Shown here: one piece after another, positions 9,095 through 17,775 of the stretch
How positions within the stretch are numbered: position 1 is the first letter of the stretch
Layout: every line of letters begins with the position of its first letter
Assembly (NCBI GenBank): GCA_018970085.1
Contig: JAGWXD010000002.1
Location: 86,980 to 150,979 of the forward strand
Length of the DNA: 64,000 bases
Direction: 5' to 3'
Origin: Cyanobacteria bacterium REEB459
GTDB lineage: Bacteria > Cyanobacteriota > Cyanobacteriia > Phormidesmidales > Phormidesmidaceae
Program-made: the position numbers and the translations under genes
The notes under the pieces: generated by a model
Database searches by the model: none
What the model was told of the DNA's origin: nothing
Seen by the model: only the letters and a program-made list of their open reading frames with translations

Positions 9095-10009
9095 TTAAGA
9101 ACTGCTATTTAGGTGCAAATAATAGCGCGGGTTAACCGCCTCCCCCTTGCGATAAATACCATAGTGCAGATGAGGTCCAGAGGACCGGCCTGTACTGCCT
9201 AAATACCCCACCACCTCGCCGCGATTAATTCGACGACCACTGGTTACCGAGAGTTGAGATAAATGACCATAGAGGGTGGTGTAGCTGGAGTCATGCTTAA
9301 TTTTGACATGATAGCCATAGCCACTATCGTAGCTGGCCTCCGCCACCATGCCATCGGCGGTGGCTAAAACCGGCTCACCGACGGGCCCGGCTAGATCCAT
9401 CCCCTCATGAATTTCGTAGTCCCCAGTTTCAAAGGGGCTGGGGCGCAGCCCAAATTCAGAAGAAACCTCCAGCTTGCCAGCCAGGGGCTGGCCATTGGGA
9501 AAGGCCGCCAGTCGCTTGGCTTCAGATTTTAAGGTGGCGTCCAGGGAGGGTTTAATGCTGTTACTGATAACCCCATCCAGTCCACTGAGTTTGCGCTGCC
9601 CCAGGGCGAAAATAAGTTCTGGAGTCACCGGTCTAGATACCCCACCCTGGGGAGGAAGGGGCGTTTGATCGGTCCCTGGATCCTGATCTAAGCCTCGACT
9701 CGATAGACCCGCCCGACTTTTAAGATCCTCAATTTCAGCTCCAATTTTATCCAGGTCTGCCAGCACCTGACTGGCGGTATGGGTGAGTGTCTGGGTGCGT
9801 TGAGTGAGCTGACTATTGCGATAGGTCAGCACACCAATCCACAGGCCTAGGCCGCCTACCCCTAGGGTCAGCCCTAACAGTAGGGCAATCGGGCGCACGT
9901 TGAGAGCTAAGGGAGCCTGCCCTGTTGTGGTAATTAGGACCGTGTAAGACTGAAGCCAGAATTGCCTTAGGGCTAAAGGCCTCTGGAGACTTATTGCTTT
10001 TCTCATCAT
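9095..10009 (-). CDS. Membrane-anchored M23 family peptidase (LytM/NlpD type)
   Basis: About 304 residues. A single hydrophobic segment near residues 35-60 (ALLLGLTLGVGGLGLWIGVL) anchors the chain. A helical stretch with RTQTLTHTASQVLADLDKIG follows, and the C-terminal 130 residues form the M23 domain. Zinc ligands are visible in EIHEGMDLAGP (His, Asp) and in SSGPHLHYGIY (HxH). Such enzymes cut peptidoglycan cross-links or, when anchored, control amidases during division. The ORF could begin at a GTG 9 bases further upstream; I chose the first ATG. The gene is transcribed away from the MBL-fold gene, with a 240-base gap between them. Confidence 0.88.
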   Translation of the reverse strand: MMRKAISLQRPLALRQFWLQSYTVLITTTGQAPLALNVRPIALLLGLTLGVGGLGLWIGVLTYRNSQLTQRTQTLTHTASQVLADLDKIGAEIEDLKSRAGLSSRGLDQDPGTDQTPLPPQGGVSRPVTPELIFALGQRKLSGLDGVISNSIKPSLDATLKSEAKRLAAFPNGQPLAGKLEVSSEFGLRPSPFETGDYEIHEGMDLAGPVGEPVLATADGMVAEASYDSGYGYHVKIKHDSSYTTLYGHLSQLSVTSGRRINRGEVVGYLGSTGRSSGPHLHYGIYRKGEAVNPRYYLHLNSSS

Positions 10010-10253
10010 GGGAGTCACGATTCAGGAAATAAAAAGTTGATTCTGAAACCCAGGTAGGATAACCAGTCCTGGGGGGCATTTAGATTAAAGGGTATGAATC
10101 AGATATGAATTATAGAGGGATCACGCCAATTAGACAATTCAGCCGTTAACCCTAGCGGGTTTACCCCCGGAGCCAGGGGCTTCTATCGGCTTCTGGCGAT
10201 GTTGCCAGTTGCCCTCTGCTTTTACACTTAAGATATATATCTGGGAGAGGAAG

Positions 10254-11015
10254 ATGGGATTAACTCTAACCTGGCTGGATAATAATTCCTGGCTGTGGCT
10301 GGTGGGCGGTCAACGGATTTTGGTGGATCCCTGGCTAGTGGGGACCCTGACCTTTGGTAATCAGGCCTGGTTATTCAAAGGTGAACGGGCCTCTGCGCCT
10401 CTCCCCGAGGTGATCGATGGGATTTTGCTGAGTCAGGGACTACCAGACCACGCCCATGTCCCTACCCTGGCGACCTTAGATCGTGGCATTCCGGTGCTGG
10501 GTTCAGCATCTGCCGCTGGGGTGGCTCGCCGGCTGGGCTACCGCCGGGTTACCCCCCTGCGCCCTGGGGAAAGCGCTACCCTGGGCCAGATCACCATTAA
10601 GGCGGTTGCAGGTGCCCCCATTGGCCCCACCAGCCAGGAAAACGGCTATATTCTGCGCGATCGCCAAACGGGCCTGAGCCTGTTCTACGAACCCCATGGT
10701 TTCCACGGGTCTAGCCTGAGAACCGCTGGCCCCATAGAGGTGGTGATTACCCCCGTGGTAGATCTAACCCTGCCCCTGGTGGGCCCCATTATTCGCGGGC
10801 GCAATAGCGCCTTGGAGCGAGTGGAGTGGCTCCAACCTCAGCTATTATTACCAACTGCCGCCGCCGGTCAAACCCTCTACAGTGGATTCTTAGCCAACCT
10901 GTTAACCAACCAGGGAACGGTGACAGAGCTGCAACACCAACTGCAACGTCGGGGCCATGCAACTCAGGTTTTATCTCCTGTAGTGGGGCAGCCAATAGCC
11001 TTTCCAGGCCTTTAG
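10254..11015 (+). CDS. Metallo-beta-lactamase fold protein lacking the usual metal motif
   Basis: A 253-residue MBL-fold protein (UlaG-like layout: TLTWLDNNSWLWLVGGQRIL, then VDPWLVG). In active members the first metal motif is HxHxDH; here the equivalent reads SQGLPDHAH, so only the Asp-His pair remains and hydrolase activity is doubtful. Similar degenerate MBL proteins are, as I recall, shared by cyanobacteria and plastid-bearing plants. The start at ATG 10254 is preferred because GGGAGAGG lies just upstream; an upstream TTG would add 15 residues. It is followed by psb34 in the same direction after 96 bases. The fold is well supported, the role is unknown. Confidence 0.75.
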   Translation: MGLTLTWLDNNSWLWLVGGQRILVDPWLVGTLTFGNQAWLFKGERASAPLPEVIDGILLSQGLPDHAHVPTLATLDRGIPVLGSASAAGVARRLGYRRVTPLRPGESATLGQITIKAVAGAPIGPTSQENGYILRDRQTGLSLFYEPHGFHGSSLRTAGPIEVVITPVVDLTLPLVGPIIRGRNSALERVEWLQPQLLLPTAAAGQTLYSGFLANLLTNQGTVTELQHQLQRRGHATQVLSPVVGQPIAFPGL

Positions 11016-11030
11016 ATCAGTGCCCGGGGA

Positions 11031-11070
11031 GTTCGAGTGTTTCATTATATTTTCTTAAACATTCTCGAAC
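11031..11070 (+). promoter_or_regulatory. Imperfect inverted repeat upstream of psb34
   Basis: GTTCGAG at 11031-11037 is complementary to CTCGAAC at 11064-11070, and TGTTT (11038-11042) to AAACA (11057-11061), leaving a two-base bulge and an AT-rich loop. It lies 42 bases upstream of the psb34 start and directly after the MBL-fold gene. It could end that transcript, act in the psb34 leader, or bind a regulator. No T-run follows. Confidence 0.4.
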
Positions 11071-11111
11071 CTTTGCTAAGGTAGAAGAAGTTTTAGAAAG
11101 GTTTTTTATCT

Positions 11112-11288
11112 ATGCCTTACACCACTGAAGAGGGCGGTCGCTTAAATAATTATGCCAGTGAGCCCAAAATGTATGAGGCTGAACCGCCTACTTTGAGCCA
11201 AAAACGCAATTACACCATTATGGGAGCATTGGCTCTGATGCTGGTGGTTGGGCTGCTGGTAGTGGCCGTTTTCGTCTCTCAAGGCTAG
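11112..11288 (+). CDS. psb34: Photosystem II assembly protein Psb34
   Basis: A 58-residue protein, short enough to be missed by many gene finders. It starts MPYTTEEGGRLNNYASEPK, continues YEAEPPTLSQKRNY, and ends in one membrane helix (about residues 35-56, IMGALALMLVVGLLVVAVFV). This is the Psb34 family (Synechocystis ssl1498 type), a single-span thylakoid protein found in PSII assembly intermediates near CP47. There it is thought to compete with high-light-inducible proteins, with which it shares the N-terminal EPK-type motif. ATG at 11112, stop TAG at 11286-11288. No other PSII gene is adjacent; the downstream gene encodes a DNA-metabolism-type protein. Confidence 0.9.
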   Translation: MPYTTEEGGRLNNYASEPKMYEAEPPTLSQKRNYTIMGALALMLVVGLLVVAVFVSQG

Positions 11289-11318
11289 GGTCTCAGAGAT
11301 AGTAGGTATAGTTGGGGA

Positions 11319-13475
11319 ATGTCACATCTTTCCCCCCCCTTACCCTCGTCGCTGCCCCTGTGCCAGTGGTGTCAGGGGCCTACCGGCAGCGGCAAAACAG
11401 CCTGGCTAATTGATCATCTGGTGCAATGGCTACAGGCAGCAGGGCCAGACACCTTGGGTCAGGGTCAAGCCCTACTGGTTTTTGCCGCTAATGGTGATAA
11501 CCGACTCCGCTTGCATGACCGCCTCACCCCTCGAGTCGCTGGTCCTGTAACGGCTTTAACAACTACTCCGGCAGCGTTTATGCAGGCTGAGGTCACCCTC
11601 TTCTGGCCGTTGCTGGTGCCCTACCTGGGGCCGTTGCCGCAGTTTCCGGTGCAGCTACGACCTGAAAATGAACAAGAATTAGCCACTCGCTTCTGGCAAC
11701 ACATCTGGCCCCAGGGACTGCCGCCGATTCAGGGCTGGCTGGAGGCCCAAACTATTCGGCGATCGCTGGATTTTTTACAACTGGCCGCCTTTGCGGGGAT
11801 GGTGGCAGAAGACCTGGTTGAGCGCTTACCGCAGGGCATGCCAGCAGGCTTTGCCGACACCGCCACCTGGAAAGCTACAGCAGAGGCTCTGGTGGGCTGG
11901 CGCGACTGGTGTTTGAGCCAGAGTCTACTAACCTACGGCGTCATGGGCGAATTATATGGGCGTCATCTACTGCCTCTGCCCCAGTACCAGCACCACTTAA
12001 TGGCTCGTTTTGCAGGGGTTTGGGTGGATGATCTAGATGAATATCCGGCCATAACCGCCCGCTGGTTGCAGGTTTTTATCGATCAACACCGTCCCGTTGC
12101 CCTGACCTGGAATCCTAATGGCAAGGTCCGCCTGGGAGTGGGTGCTGACCCTGATTACCTGGAGCAGCTTAAATATCAATGCCAGATTGTAGACCAGCCC
12201 ACCCACCTCACCCATTCTCTGGCTGACACCTGGGCAGACCCGGTGGTGGAGTGGGTGACCAACCCCCTGGCCAGCCTCACTGTTGCCGCTGATTTTGACT
12301 GTTTTCAGAGTATTCAAACCACCTCCAGGGGAGAACTGCTCCGGCAGACCGCGGCAACCATTGGCACAGCCATTGCCAGGGGTGAGGTAAAACCAGGGGA
12401 TGTAGCCATTATTAGCCCGGGTCTAGACGAGCTCGCCCGTTACAGCTTGATCGAAATCCTCAGCCGCCAGGGATTAGCCGTCGCCTCCTTGAGCGATCAG
12501 CGCCCCCTGATTACCTCTCCCCTGGTACGTGCTCTACTTACCCTGACCGCCTTTGTTTATCCCGATTTAGGCAAGCTGGTCAGCCCCGCTGCCGTTGTGG
12601 AGATGCTGGTGGTCTTGAGTCAGCGGCGACCAACGCCAGAGCCAGGACCCTGGGTTGAAACCGTTGCGATCGATCCGGCCCGAGCAGGGTTGCTGGTAGA
12701 CTATTGCTTCGAACCCCGACTTAGTCAGCCAGAATTGCTACCAGTGGAGTCTTTCGAACGCTGGGACCGACTTGGCTATCGGGCAACCCAGGCCTACAGC
12801 CAGCTGCGACAGTGGATTAGCCAACAGCGGCAACAATGGCAGCAACGGTTAATTCCTAACCCAGTAAGTTTTCTAGACCGGGCAATTCAATACTTTTATA
12901 GCGGCGGCTACCATCTTGCTGCCGATCAACTGACCGCCCTCAGGGAACTGATGGAAACAGCTCAGCACTACTGGCTAGTGGAAAATCGCCTGCGGCAACG
13001 GCCCTGGCCCCAGTTAGGGGTTGATGGCCATCAAACAGAGGTAGAACGATTTATTCACCTGCTGAATCAAGGAACCGTGACGGCCAATCCCTTTCCCGCT
13101 GACCCAGTCAACGGGGCTTACCAGGGAATTACCATCGCTACCGTATTTCAGTACCGGTTGCAACGGCTGCGGCACCGCTGGCAGTTCTGGCTAGATGCGG
13201 GATCGGCCCGCTGGCTGACCGGTACCGATAATCTATTTGGTTTTCAACTGTTCTTAGATAGCTATGGGGGAGAACCCTGGCGTACCGATCAGGTGGAGGC
13301 CCTCCATCGCGATCGCCTGGAACGGATTTTGCGTGATCTGTTGGGTCGTACCACCGAGCGGGTCATACTCTGCCACAGCGACCTAGCCGTTACCGGCGAG
13401 GAGCAACTGGGACCCCTGCTACCCCTGGTAGTGGCGGCTAGCCAAAACAGCCCTTACCAGTCTGACAGCAGGTAA
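11319..13475 (+). CDS. AddB/UvrD-like P-loop protein without nuclease domain
   Basis: A 718-residue protein. Walker A is GPTGSGKTAWLIDHL near residue 20. Later blocks resemble superfamily 1 helicase motifs in the manner of AddB/RecC proteins: VDDLDEYP in the Walker B position near residue 235, PGDVAIISPGLDELARY near 365, and RVILCHSDLAVTGEEQLGPL near the end. AddB proteins are around 1,100 residues and end in an iron-sulfur nuclease domain; this one stops after the helicase-like part with no Cys cluster and no visible nuclease motif. It may be an accessory or scaffold subunit in double-strand-break processing. Starts at ATG 11319, 30 bases after psb34. Confidence is good for the fold, low for the role. 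Confidence 0.65.
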   Translation: MSHLSPPLPSSLPLCQWCQGPTGSGKTAWLIDHLVQWLQAAGPDTLGQGQALLVFAANGDNRLRLHDRLTPRVAGPVTALTTTPAAFMQAEVTLFWPLLVPYLGPLPQFPVQLRPENEQELATRFWQHIWPQGLPPIQGWLEAQTIRRSLDFLQLAAFAGMVAEDLVERLPQGMPAGFADTATWKATAEALVGWRDWCLSQSLLTYGVMGELYGRHLLPLPQYQHHLMARFAGVWVDDLDEYPAITARWLQVFIDQHRPVALTWNPNGKVRLGVGADPDYLEQLKYQCQIVDQPTHLTHSLADTWADPVVEWVTNPLASLTVAADFDCFQSIQTTSRGELLRQTAATIGTAIARGEVKPGDVAIISPGLDELARYSLIEILSRQGLAVASLSDQRPLITSPLVRALLTLTAFVYPDLGKLVSPAAVVEMLVVLSQRRPTPEPGPWVETVAIDPARAGLLVDYCFEPRLSQPELLPVESFERWDRLGYRATQAYSQLRQWISQQRQQWQQRLIPNPVSFLDRAIQYFYSGGYHLAADQLTALRELMETAQHYWLVENRLRQRPWPQLGVDGHQTEVERFIHLLNQGTVTANPFPADPVNGAYQGITIATVFQYRLQRLRHRWQFWLDAGSARWLTGTDNLFGFQLFLDSYGGEPWRTDQVEALHRDRLERILRDLLGRTTERVILCHSDLAVTGEEQLGPLLPLVVAASQNSPYQSDSR

Positions 13476-13490
13476 GGGTAGACAATAGGA

Positions 13491-13514
13491 CCCAGGGGCT
13501 GTTGCGCCCCTGGG
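13491..13514 (+). terminator. Hairpin after the AddB-like gene
   Basis: CCCAGGGGC (13491-13499) pairs perfectly with GCCCCTGGG (13506-13514) around a 6-base loop, 16 bases past the stop of the AddB-like gene. No T-run follows, so termination is inferred from position and stem strength. Confidence 0.55.
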
Positions 13515-13573
13515 CGGGCTTCGCACCGGGCGATGGCTGAAGAAATCCCAGACTTTGCCATCACCCAGGCCGT

Positions 13574-13615
13574 CAGACTAAGGCCAGAGTGAGGGGACAC
13601 TCTGGCCTTAGTCTG
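13574..13615. terminator. Perfect 18-bp inverted repeat between convergent genes
   Basis: CAGACTAAGGCCAGAGTG (13574-13591) is the exact reverse complement of 13598-13615, with a 6-base loop AGGGGA. It sits 17 bases past the murA stop on the minus strand and about 100 bases past the AddB-like gene. It probably acts as a bidirectional terminator for this convergent pair. Confidence 0.7.
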
Positions 13616-13632
13616 GGGCCGCCGTAGGTCCG

Positions 13633-14967
13633 CTATGCTCGGTGCCGGGTGATTTTCGCCCCCAGACGTTGCAACTTACCCTCGAGATTGTGGTAGCCGC
13701 GATCGAGGTGATGCAAACCCTGAATCACCGTTGTCCCTTCTGCGGCCAGACCGGCCAACACCAGAGCCGCAGAAGCCCTCAGATCGGTGGCCATTACCGG
13801 GGCTGCTGATAGGCGAGGAACCCCATTAATAATGGCGGAGTTACCATTCAAGCGAATATCAGCCCCCATGCGATTCAGTTCTGCAACATGGCGTAAGCGA
13901 TTTTCAAAGACGGTTTCGCTAATTAAACTAGTCCCGTCACCATGGGCCAACAACGCCATAAACTGGGCCTGCATATCGGTAGGAAAACCAGGAAAAGGAC
14001 CCGTTTGAATAGTGGCAGGAAGAATTCGAGAACCGGGCTGATACCGTACCTGATTAGGACCCTCAAGCAAAACCTGGCCGCCAATTTCCTGAAGTTTAGC
14101 TACGATGGCGGTCAAATGCTCGGGAACCACAGGAGCCAGGCTAAGGGAGGAGCGGGTAATAGCGGCGGCGACTAAAAAGGTACCAGCCTCAATCCGGTCT
14201 GGAATAATTTCATAGTCAGCACCATGTAACTCATGTGTACCAACAATGCGAATGGTATTGGTGCCGGCCCCCCGAATTCGACCGCCCATGGCTCGACAGA
14301 AATTAGCCAGGTCAATCACTTCAGGCTCTTGGGCAGCATTTTCAATAATGGTTTCTCCTTGAGCCAGGGTAGCCGCCATCATCAGGGTTTCGGTAGCCCC
14401 CACGCTGGGATAGTCAAGATAGATTTTAGTCCCTCGCAATCGGCCGGTTTGCCCCGGAATATAGGCATGGACTGTACCATGATCGATATGGACATTTGCC
14501 CCCATGGCCTGTAACCCCCGCACATGTAACTCTACCGGTCGGGCACCAATAGCGCAGCCACCGGGCAGGGGGACCTGGGCCATGCCTGTGCGAGCCAGCA
14601 AAGGGCCGATCACAAAGAAACTAGCTCGCAGCCGACTCACCAGGTCATAGGGGGCTTGGGTAGTAGTTAGGGTAGGGGAAACAATCTCTAGAGCTTGATC
14701 CTGCCGGTTTAGGGTAAGGCCTAAGGCGCTGAGAACTTCGCCCATGCGGTCAATATCGACCAGGTGCGGAACATTGCGAAGGCGGCAGGGCTGGGAGGTC
14801 AATAGGGTAGCTGCCATCACCACCAGGGCCGAATTTTTAGCCCCACTAATGGCGACCTGGCCAGATAGAGAACTGCCACCGGTCACCTCAAGAATAGCGT
14901 CACCTGTGTCCGCAGTAGTCGGGGAATTTGATAAATGAATTGAAGTAACGATAGCAGTATCCTCCAC
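13633..14967 (-). CDS. murA: UDP-N-acetylglucosamine 1-carboxyvinyltransferase
   Basis: MurA transfers enolpyruvate from PEP to UDP-GlcNAc, the committed step of peptidoglycan synthesis. The SGAKNSAL motif (residues 41-48) holds the substrate-binding Lys44 and Asn45. The catalytic loop reads [16 protein letters not shown] with the nucleophile Cys138, so the enzyme should be fosfomycin-sensitive in principle. Length 444 residues; the family is usually about 420-440, so the first 25 residues are a variable extension. The start is a GTG at 14967 with no clear ribosome site; no better in-frame ATG precedes the conserved part. It converges with the AddB-like gene across a strong hairpin. Confidence 0.95.
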   Translation of the reverse strand: MEDTAIVTSIHLSNSPTTADTGDAILEVTGGSSLSGQVAISGAKNSALVVMAATLLTSQPCRLRNVPHLVDIDRMGEVLSALGLTLNRQDQALEIVSPTLTTTQAPYDLVSRLRASFFVIGPLLARTGMAQVPLPGGCAIGARPVELHVRGLQAMGANVHIDHGTVHAYIPGQTGRLRGTKIYLDYPSVGATETLMMAATLAQGETIIENAAQEPEVIDLANFCRAMGGRIRGAGTNTIRIVGTHELHGADYEIIPDRIEAGTFLVAAAITRSSLSLAPVVPEHLTAIVAKLQEIGGQVLLEGPNQVRYQPGSRILPATIQTGPFPGFPTDMQAQFMALLAHGDGTSLISETVFENRLRHVAELNRMGADIRLNGNSAIINGVPRLSAAPVMATDLRASAALVLAGLAAEGTTVIQGLHHLDRGYHNLEGKLQRLGAKITRHRA

Positions 14968-15179
14968 CAGCTTATAATCTTAGACAGTGCCCAAATTTGA
15001 CTAGATTCTACCTGAAAGCCTAACTATCTCTCTACAGATAGATGTCTAATTTGGGTTACCGTAAACCACACCAGAATAGCCCAAGTTTTTCCAGGAACAA
15101 AATCTTTCTTCAGCACCTTGACTGGGATTTCGTTCTAAGAGAAGATGTTAAACTGCGACCTTGGTAGAAGGTCTTACCA

Positions 15180-15263
15180 GCGGAACTGGCGGAATTGGTA
15201 GACGCGCTAGGTTCAGGTCCTAGTGTTTGCAAAAACATCCGGGTTCAAGTCCCGGGTTCCGCA
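15180..15263 (+). tRNA. tRNA-Leu (anticodon CAG)
   Basis: An 84-base class II tRNA. The acceptor stem GCGGAAC (15180-15186) pairs with GTTCCGC (15256-15262), with discriminator A at 15263; CCA is not encoded. The D-arm region has GGTAGACGC. The anticodon arm is CTAGG-TTCAGGT-CCTAG with anticodon CAG in the loop. A long variable arm (TGTTTGCAAAAACATC) follows, as in leucine tRNAs, then the T arm CGGGTTCAAGTCCCG. No intron is present. It stands alone between murA and the methyltransferase gene. Confidence 0.97.
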
Positions 15264-15388
15264 TAATTCAGGTCTAGCCAATCGACGGGTTTTTTACGGC
15301 TATGTTTTTCAGGGCTATAGTGTTTTAGAAAAATAGTCATCTAGAAACACTGTAGGCTTTGTCATCTTCAGCAAAGAGCACTGAGATC

Positions 15389-16180
15389 ATGCTTACCAGC
15401 GTGCACAATCCTCTGGTCAAAGCTATTCGTAAGCTGCATCAGGCTAAGTACCGACGGGAACAGGCCCAACTACTCCTGGAGGGGACCCATGGCATTCAGG
15501 AGGCTCTAGCCGTAGCCTGGCCCCTACAGACGGTTTGCTATACCTCTGCCTGGCAACACCGTTACCCCGATCTGGCGATCGCCCTGGCTAGCCGGGCTGA
15601 CCAGGTGCAGTTGGTCTCCCCAGAGGTTCTGCAAGCCCTGGCGACAACGGTTCATCCCGATGGCGTGATTGCTGTTGCGGCTCAGCTCGGCCAGCGAACC
15701 AGCCCGGCTAAACCCAGTCTAGGGCTGGTTTTAGCCGGGTTACAAGACCCAGGCAACCTGGGAACCATAATTCGCACCGCCGTAGCCGCGGGGTGCGATG
15801 GTGTATGGCTCAGTCAGAATAGCGTAGCTGCCGATCATCCCAAGGTGTTGAGAGCCTCCGCGGGTCAGTGGTTTCGCCTGCCCCTGGTGGTTGCCACCAG
15901 TCTGGAGCAAACCATCAGCGACTGGAGCCAGCAGGGAGTTCAACTGGTGGCCACCGATCCCCGGGCAGAAACCAGCTACTGGCAGGTAGATCTAACCAGG
16001 CCGACGGTTTTTTTGTTAGGCAATGAGGGGGCTGGCCTGGCCCCCGGCTATCGGTACCAGGCCAGCCTGCCGGTGGCTATTCCCATGCAGGGGGCCGTTG
16101 AGTCCCTAAACGTGGCGATCGCCGCCGCCTTACTACTCTACGAGGCCAAACGGCAGCGATACACCTTAGCAAAGAGTTAA
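15389..16180 (+). CDS. TrmH/SpoU-family RNA 2'-O-methyltransferase
   Basis: A 263-residue SPOUT-class enzyme that methylates 2'-hydroxyls in tRNA or rRNA using S-adenosylmethionine. The N-terminal substrate-binding part (LTSVHNPLVKAIRKLHQAKY, then LLLEGTHGIQEAL) is that of the 23S rRNA (RlmB-like) subgroup. The SPOUT motifs are LAGLQDPGNLGTIIRTA (motif 1), VFLLGNEGAGL (motif 2) and IPMQGAVESLNVAIAAALL (motif 3), with the trefoil knot at the C-terminus. ATG 15389 is preferred because the family starts at this point; a TTG 30 bases upstream is also open. The exact target nucleotide cannot be read from sequence. Confidence 0.9.
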   Translation: MLTSVHNPLVKAIRKLHQAKYRREQAQLLLEGTHGIQEALAVAWPLQTVCYTSAWQHRYPDLAIALASRADQVQLVSPEVLQALATTVHPDGVIAVAAQLGQRTSPAKPSLGLVLAGLQDPGNLGTIIRTAVAAGCDGVWLSQNSVAADHPKVLRASAGQWFRLPLVVATSLEQTISDWSQQGVQLVATDPRAETSYWQVDLTRPTVFLLGNEGAGLAPGYRYQASLPVAIPMQGAVESLNVAIAAALLLYEAKRQRYTLAKS

Positions 16181-16338
16181 GAGATTTCTGCCAGTCTGGT
16201 CAAAAATGAGGCATGATCAACTACAGCATGGATTGCTACTGCCTCAGTGCTATTGCCCCAGGGGATCACCCCTGACCAGCCTGACTGGTGGACCGGCTAT
16301 GGTCCTGTATTGATATCCTTATTTTTCAGGAGCCCGTT

Positions 16339-17775
16339 GTGAGCGACGCATTCGATTACGACCTGATAATTATTGGTGCTGGAGTTGGTGGTCACGGCGC
16401 GGCTCTCCACGCCGTTAAATTGGGCCTTAAAACTGCCATCGTTGAAGCTGATGTCATGGGGGGTACCTGCGTCAATCGGGGCTGCATTCCCTCTAAGGCG
16501 CTCCTGGCGGCCTCTGGCCGAGTACGGGAACTGCGGAATTACCACCATCTTCAGGCCCTGGGCATTCAGGTCGGACCGGTGAGTTACGACCGCGGCACCA
16601 TTGCTAACCACGCCAGCAAGCTGGTGAACAAGATTCAGGGCGACATGACCAATAGCCTCAACCGCCTGGGGGTTGACATCCTTAAGGGTTGGGGCCGGGT
16701 GGCGGGGCCCCAGCGGGCGGTCATCTCTACCCCCGAGGGAGACCGTAGCCTCACCGCCCGAGATATCATCCTCTCTCCTGGGTCGATTCCCTTTGTTCCC
16801 CCTGGCATTGAGGTGGACGGCAAAACCGTATTTACCAGTGACGATGCCCTCAAGCTCGATTGGCTGCCAGACTGGATCGCCATCATTGGCAGCGGCTATA
16901 TTGGTCTGGAGTTTTCCGATATTTATACCGCCCTGGGCTCTGAAGTGACCATCATAGAAGCGCTTGATCAACTCATGCCTACCTTTGATCCAGATATTGC
17001 CAAGGTGGCCCAGCGGGTACTGATTACTCCTAGAGATATTGATACCCGGGCCGGGGTAATCGCTAAAACCGTTACCCCCGGTAACCCCGTGGTCATTGAG
17101 CTAGCCGATCGAGAAAGCAAAGAAGTCCAGGAGGTGCTGGAGGTCGATGCCTGCCTGGTGGCCACGGGCCGAATTCCGGCGACCCACGATCTGGGATTAG
17201 ATCAGGTGGGGATAGCCCTGGACCGCCGGGGATTTATTCCCGTTAACGATTATCTGCAAGTACTCCAGGGCGATCAACCGGTTCCTCACCTTTGGGCAAT
17301 TGGTGATGCCACCGGCAAAATGATGCTCGCCCATGCCGCCTCTGCCCAGGGGGTAGTCACCGTCGAGAATATTTGTGGCCACTCCCGCACAGTTAACTAC
17401 TTGAGTATTCCAGCCGCTGCCTTTACCCACCCAGAGGTGAGTTTTGTCGGCCTGACCGAACCAGCAGCCCAGGCTAAGGCCGAGGCCGAGGGTTTCGCCA
17501 TTGATACCGTTAGGAGTTACTTTAAAGGTAATTCTAAGGCCCTGGCGGAGGGGGAATCCGACGGTTTGGCTAAAGTTATCTATCGCAAAGATACAGGGGA
17601 AATTTTGGGGGCCCATATTATTGGTCTGCACGCCGCCGATCTGATTCAGGAGGCAGCCAACGCTATTTTTCAAGGTCAAACCGTAACCGCCCTCTCTTTC
17701 TGTGTCCACACCCATCCCACCCTATCGGAGGTGCTCGATGAAGCCTTTAAGCGAGCGGTGGTGGTGTCTGCATGA
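16339..17775 (+). CDS. lpdA: Dihydrolipoamide dehydrogenase
   Basis: The E3 flavoprotein of the pyruvate dehydrogenase and glycine cleavage complexes; it reoxidises dihydrolipoamide with NAD. The FAD-binding fingerprint [10 protein letters not shown] (residues 13-22) is followed by the redox disulfide in [13 protein letters not shown] (Cys44 and Cys49). The NAD-binding GSGYIGLEF occurs mid-chain, the second FAD contact LWAIGDATG later, and the catalytic His-Glu pair HTHPTLSE near the C-terminus. The start is GTG 16339, with AGGAG 6 bases upstream, giving 478 residues; earlier in-frame codons lack a ribosome site. The last 4 bases overlap the trpC start (ATGA), implying translational coupling. 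Confidence 0.95.
   Translation: MSDAFDYDLIIIGAGVGGHGAALHAVKLGLKTAIVEADVMGGTCVNRGCIPSKALLAASGRVRELRNYHHLQALGIQVGPVSYDRGTIANHASKLVNKIQGDMTNSLNRLGVDILKGWGRVAGPQRAVISTPEGDRSLTARDIILSPGSIPFVPPGIEVDGKTVFTSDDALKLDWLPDWIAIIGSGYIGLEFSDIYTALGSEVTIIEALDQLMPTFDPDIAKVAQRVLITPRDIDTRAGVIAKTVTPGNPVVIELADRESKEVQEVLEVDACLVATGRIPATHDLGLDQVGIALDRRGFIPVNDYLQVLQGDQPVPHLWAIGDATGKMMLAHAASAQGVVTVENICGHSRTVNYLSIPAAAFTHPEVSFVGLTEPAAQAKAEAEGFAIDTVRSYFKGNSKALAEGESDGLAKVIYRKDTGEILGAHIIGLHAADLIQEAANAIFQGQTVTALSFCVHTHPTLSEVLDEAFKRAVVVSA

Noticed and set aside
16297..16971. 224-codon open frame antisense to lpdA
   Set aside because: It lies fully inside a well-supported lpdA gene and reads as a shadow of it, with no recognisable protein features.
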